A stretch of DNA of 8,174 bases, from assembly GCA_022571135.1 (NCBI GenBank), contig JACZYK010000106.1, positions 1 to 8,174 of the forward strand, read 5' to 3'. Numbering within the stretch: the first letter of the stretch is position 1; every line of letters begins with the position of its first letter. This DNA comes from Bacteroidota bacterium (GTDB lineage Bacteria; Bacteroidota; Rhodothermia; Rhodothermales; UBA10348). This document shows, piece after piece, positions 5,668 through 8,174 of this stretch. A program made the translations under genes and the position numbers. Below the pieces are notes generated by a model. The model saw only the letters and a list, made by a program, of their open reading frames with translations, did not search any database and was not told the DNA's origin.

Positions 5668-7752
5668 CTATTCTCGTCTCCGCTCCACAAATCGCGAGCG
5701 AATCTCCCGCAACGCGTCAGGACCTCCGATGATCGTCAGACGATCGCCTTCGTGAAGGACCGTATTTCCATCTGGCACAAGGATCTCCGCGTTTCTACGA
5801 ATCATGGCGATCAGACTGCCTTCCGGCATCTGAATTTCCTTCAGCTTCATCCGTATGAGTTCGGACGAAGGCGAATCCCGTTCGATATAGAGCGACATGA
5901 AACGGTCGTCGCGTAGCAACACTTCCCGTAACTGCTGTGCATCCCTGGCCTCGAGCCACTCGTCCATAAAATGTGCGTCGTCCACTCGTCCCGCGATCTG
6001 AGCGAGCAGACGAAGATGCTGACCCGGATCTTCTTCGGGACTTATGAGGAAGAATACCGCATTCACATCGTGTTCCTCTTCGTAACCGAGAATCGGATCG
6101 TTGGACACCACGTGCAGGCCGGTCTTCGAGCGAACAATGACCATCTCGGGACGACGGAGTCCGATTACCCGGAAGTGTGGAAGTGCAACGCCATGGGTCA
6201 CCGGAGTGGCTCCTATCCGGGTTCCCTCCAAAAACGATTCTGTGATATAATCAGCAGACCGGTTCACGACTGGGGCCGCCAGGCTCGCCGCCCGCTGGAC
6301 GACGGATTCGAACGTATCATCGGGTTCTGATTCGATGACGCTCGAGCGAGCGACGATTTCGTCGAAGGGATCCTCCTCCCTCAATCCTTTCTCCTTGAGT
6401 ATCCCCCGAAGCTCTCGGTCCAAACCGGCGTACTGCTGCTCGCCCAACCGTGCAAACCAGTGGTAAACGGCTCCCCCCCTCTCCGTCCGATCCGCCGGGA
6501 AGATCCTGTGAATGATGACGCCCAGGAGCACAACACAGAGAACGGCAACGACGGACGCAGATCCCAACTTCGCCACGAGAATGACGGTGGCGATAATGCC
6601 TGCAATCTGAAGCCACGGATAAGCTGGTCCGGGCCTCATCGGGGCATACCATTCGACATGACTCTCGCGCAGAATGAGTACGCCCACGCAGAGAAGAAGA
6701 ACCAACAGCATTTGAATCGATCCGGCGAGACGGGCGATCAGCAGAGGCTCGAAGAGTACCAGACAAATCAGCACACCGGCCCCGCTCATGAGCACTCCGG
6801 ACGGTGATTTTCCAACCGAGACCCTGCGACTAAAGAAGGACGGCAGTATCGTGTCGAGACTGAGCTCAACGAGCAATCTGGCTGCCACCGATATCGCCGC
6901 CGCCGCCGCGAAGAAAAGACCGATCACCGCCACCGCCGCGACCGAATAGCCCCCCCATGCACCTGCAAGAGCTTTTCCCGCCATGGCCACCGCCGATAGA
7001 TTATCCACCAACTGACCTGCCGGTATGGCAGAGACCGTGACGACGGCGCCGGCGACAAAAACCACGGCGAAAACGACCAATAACGAAATCGGGGAACCGG
7101 GGTTATGGCCCGATCGGGAACGACCGAATATCACAGCCGCGTAAATCAGACCTGCATAGCCCGTAATCAGAATTCCCGACGAACGCAGTAGTGATGCGGA
7201 CTCTATTTCGAAGATCCGGTAGGTTGGCAGAATGGATGCGCTCGCCAGTCCCCAGACGACCAGAAAGACGGTCGTTGGAATAATAAATAGAACCAGGCCG
7301 GTACTAAATCCTGCGGAATTACCGATCCCGAGAGCAACCATCGCTGTGATGAGCAGAGCCACCACGAGATCAAGCGGAATCTCCGACCACCCCGTGACCG
7401 CCATCGCGACATAGTCCGCAGCGCCGGCAATCGCCAGAGCACCGAGAAGGATGAGCCATATCCAGATCGCAAGGGCAGAGACCGTGCCCGCCATTGATCC
7501 GGCTCCGCGCGTGAGGTAACGATGGATACCGGATTCCTCCGGCATCGAGGACGACAGCTCGACGACGGAAATGATGGCCGTCAGCGAGACCAGCCCTGCA
7601 AGAATATGAGCTGCGATCATGGCAGCTCCGCCTTCTGCGTAAGAGAACCCCGGCAGGAGAAAAAATCCGACGCAAAACGTAAGTCCGAAGGCAGCTACGA
7701 ATACATCGAGCCGGCTTCTGCTCCTTCTTCGTTCCCTGACGCTCTCGAACAT
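5668..7752 (-). CDS. APC-superfamily permease fused to PTS EIIA type-2 and TrkA-C (RCK-C) domains
   Basis: A 694-residue inner-membrane transporter with cytoplasmic regulatory domains. Residues 15-417 hold about twelve hydrophobic segments (near 17-37, 44-66, 90-115, 128-146, 149-171, 190-210, 222-243, 265-293, 317-338, 343-361, 380-396, 399-417), in the style of amino acid/polyamine/organocation permeases. After a charged linker, residues about 465-620 form a PTS EIIA type-2 domain with the signature HGVALPH, where His526 is the phosphorylatable histidine, and HLRLLAQIAGRV at 579-590. Residues about 630-690 match TrkA-C: EGSLIAMIRRNAEILVP and GNTVLHEGDRLTIIGG. The permease probably moves an amino acid or cation; the substrate is unknown. 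By family knowledge, EIIA domains take phosphate from HPr-like carriers and TrkA-C domains can bind ligands such as c-di-AMP, so activity may be gated twice. Start: the ATG at 7752 with GGGAGG only two bases upstream. It has its own -10 element. Confidence 0.9.
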   Translation of the reverse strand: MFESVRERRRSRSRLDVFVAAFGLTFCVGFFLLPGFSYAEGGAAMIAAHILAGLVSLTAIISVVELSSSMPEESGIHRYLTRGAGSMAGTVSALAIWIWLILLGALAIAGAADYVAMAVTGWSEIPLDLVVALLITAMVALGIGNSAGFSTGLVLFIIPTTVFLVVWGLASASILPTYRIFEIESASLLRSSGILITGYAGLIYAAVIFGRSRSGHNPGSPISLLVVFAVVFVAGAVVTVSAIPAGQLVDNLSAVAMAGKALAGAWGGYSVAAVAVIGLFFAAAAAISVAARLLVELSLDTILPSFFSRRVSVGKSPSGVLMSGAGVLICLVLFEPLLIARLAGSIQMLLVLLLCVGVLILRESHVEWYAPMRPGPAYPWLQIAGIIATVILVAKLGSASVVAVLCVVLLGVIIHRIFPADRTERGGAVYHWFARLGEQQYAGLDRELRGILKEKGLREEDPFDEIVARSSVIESEPDDTFESVVQRAASLAAPVVNRSADYITESFLEGTRIGATPVTHGVALPHFRVIGLRRPEMVIVRSKTGLHVVSNDPILGYEEEHDVNAVFFLISPEEDPGQHLRLLAQIAGRVDDAHFMDEWLEARDAQQLREVLLRDDRFMSLYIERDSPSSELIRMKLKEIQMPEGSLIAMIRRNAEILVPDGNTVLHEGDRLTIIGGPDALREIRSRFVERRRE

Positions 7753-7826
7753 GGCCTCCCGGTTTGGCGAAAATAGCCTACTTTGGTACTCCCGGCGACT
7801 GAAGCCTGGGGTCTAATCGCTCCTTT

Positions 7827-7832
7827 ATTATA
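7827..7832 (-). promoter_or_regulatory. -10 element (TATAAT) for the transporter gene
   Basis: A perfect TATAAT on the minus strand lies about 75 bases before the transporter ATG, just downstream of the terminator of the preceding gene. It sits within the 13-base palindrome CTTTAT-T-ATAAAG (7823-7835). The -35 region is weak (TTCCGC at 18 bases). The predicted leader is about 68 bases, and I recognise no riboswitch in it. Confidence 0.45.
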
Positions 7833-7859
7833 AAGAAAATGGACCTCCGAGCGGAAGAT

Positions 7860-7892
7860 AAAAAAAGAGCCGTTCCATGGATGGACCGGCTC
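7860..7892 (-). terminator. Rho-independent terminator of the right-hand partial gene
   Basis: Read on the minus strand, GAGCCG and CGGCTC arms (7887-7892 and 7867-7872) extend past one mismatch into a further TCCAT/ATGGA pairing around a tiny loop. Seven T residues follow (7866-7860). This is a classic intrinsic terminator, oriented to end the transcript whose stop codon is at 7958. A smaller hairpin (CGGTCG/CGACCG, 7929-7949) precedes it without a T-run. Confidence 0.85.
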
Positions 7893-7957
7893 CACTATCG
7901 TAGCTACTCAGAACAGCTCCGGGTAATTCGGTCGCTTACGGCCCGACCGTCGCCGTC

Positions 7958-8174
7958 CTAGAGGATCGAACGGAATGTCGGAGGGAGTTCGCTAGAGGAC
8001 TCACCCGGATCGGCGACGGCGAGTTGCGATTCAGTGTCTGAACGGGGCTTCTCTTCCGAACCGCTGGTTTTTTTACCGCAGAATTTTTCGTACGACGAGA
8101 TGAGCGCTTCTGCGAGTTCATTTCCCGATCGTCCTTCGATGTGGCGTCGCTCGAGCACGAAAACAGGATCGCCA
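7958..8174 (-). CDS. C-terminal end of an unidentified protein, 5' end outside the window
   Basis: The frame is open from the right edge to a TAG at 7958-7960 and gives 71 residues. The first part (GDPVFVLERRHIEGRSGNEL, then AEALISSYEKFCGKK) has the strand-then-helix look of a folded domain. The last 30 or so residues are rich in Ser, Glu and Pro (SGSEEKPRSDTESQ and PGESSSELPP) and look like a disordered tail. An in-frame GTG at 8156-8158 could be a start, but the frame continues upstream to the edge and there is no ribosome site, so a longer gene is more likely. A clear rho-independent terminator 65 bases past the stop, in the right orientation, supports a real gene end here. The family is not recognisable from this fragment. 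Confidence 0.6.
   Translation of the reverse strand, partial: GDPVFVLERRHIEGRSGNELAEALISSYEKFCGKKTSGSEEKPRSDTESQLAVADPGESSSELPPTFRSIL

Noticed and set aside
7968..7980. GTTCGATCC on the minus strand resembling a tRNA T-loop
   Set aside because: It lies in the last codons of the right-hand partial gene, and no acceptor stem, anticodon arm or D arm can be formed around it.
7936..8121. A 61-codon minus-strand frame rich in Arg, Lys and Ser, superficially like a histone H1-type basic protein
   Set aside because: It overlaps the frame ending at 7958 in another register. That frame gives a more protein-like sequence, and the terminator fits either end equally. The basic composition is probably an out-of-frame effect.

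Overview
The window reads as ordinary chromosomal DNA from a moderately GC-rich bacterium, most likely in the Bacteroidota/Rhodothermota part of the FCB group. This placement is inferred from protein style and no marker gene confirms it. It rests on the polyprenyl synthetase motifs (HNFTLVHDDIMD, EYLDMIDLKT, GGDL..AKKAFLLLKA), the LuxC-like acyl-CoA reductase of a type common in Bacteroidota, and weak or absent Shine-Dalgarno sequences at several starts. Every supported gene lies on the minus strand, so the window is transcribed right to left. I see no rRNA, tRNA, CRISPR array, insertion sequence or phage gene block, and no gene-free stretch longer than about 205 bases.

Right to left: (1) the C-terminal end of an unidentified protein that enters from the right edge (7958-8174), closed by a rho-independent terminator (7860-7892). 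(2) A 694-residue membrane protein (5668-7752) joining an APC-type permease to a cytoplasmic PTS EIIA type-2 domain and a TrkA-C/RCK-C domain, preceded by a perfect -10 hexamer. (3) A small orphan protein of 86 residues (5267-5527). (4) A thiolase (3942-5132) followed nine bases later by a LuxC-like acyl-CoA reductase (2865-3932). These two look like one acyl-CoA/fatty-aldehyde unit. Its leader carries a candidate operator (GTTATCG-N9-CGATAAC plus a third GTTATC half-site). (5) Two overlapping small membrane protein genes (1780-2268 and 2240-2731), a DUF1469/holin-superfamily-III-like protein and a DUF3618-like partner, comparable to the YqjE/YqjD pair of proteobacteria. (6) Adenylate kinase (1022-1669), followed 39 bases later by a short-chain polyprenyl diphosphate synthase (1-982), which runs off the left edge a few residues short of its end.

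Taken together the genes are housekeeping and metabolic: nucleotide balance (adk), isoprenoid precursor chains (polyprenyl synthase), envelope-associated small membrane proteins, acyl-CoA chemistry and a regulated transporter. The most unusual items are the three-part transporter, which puts a phosphorylatable domain and a likely ligand-binding domain on one permease; the thiolase/acyl-CoA reductase pair with its palindromic leader; and an adenylate kinase with substitutions at normally conserved positions. I found no clear sign of an undescribed defence, mobile or RNA-based system.
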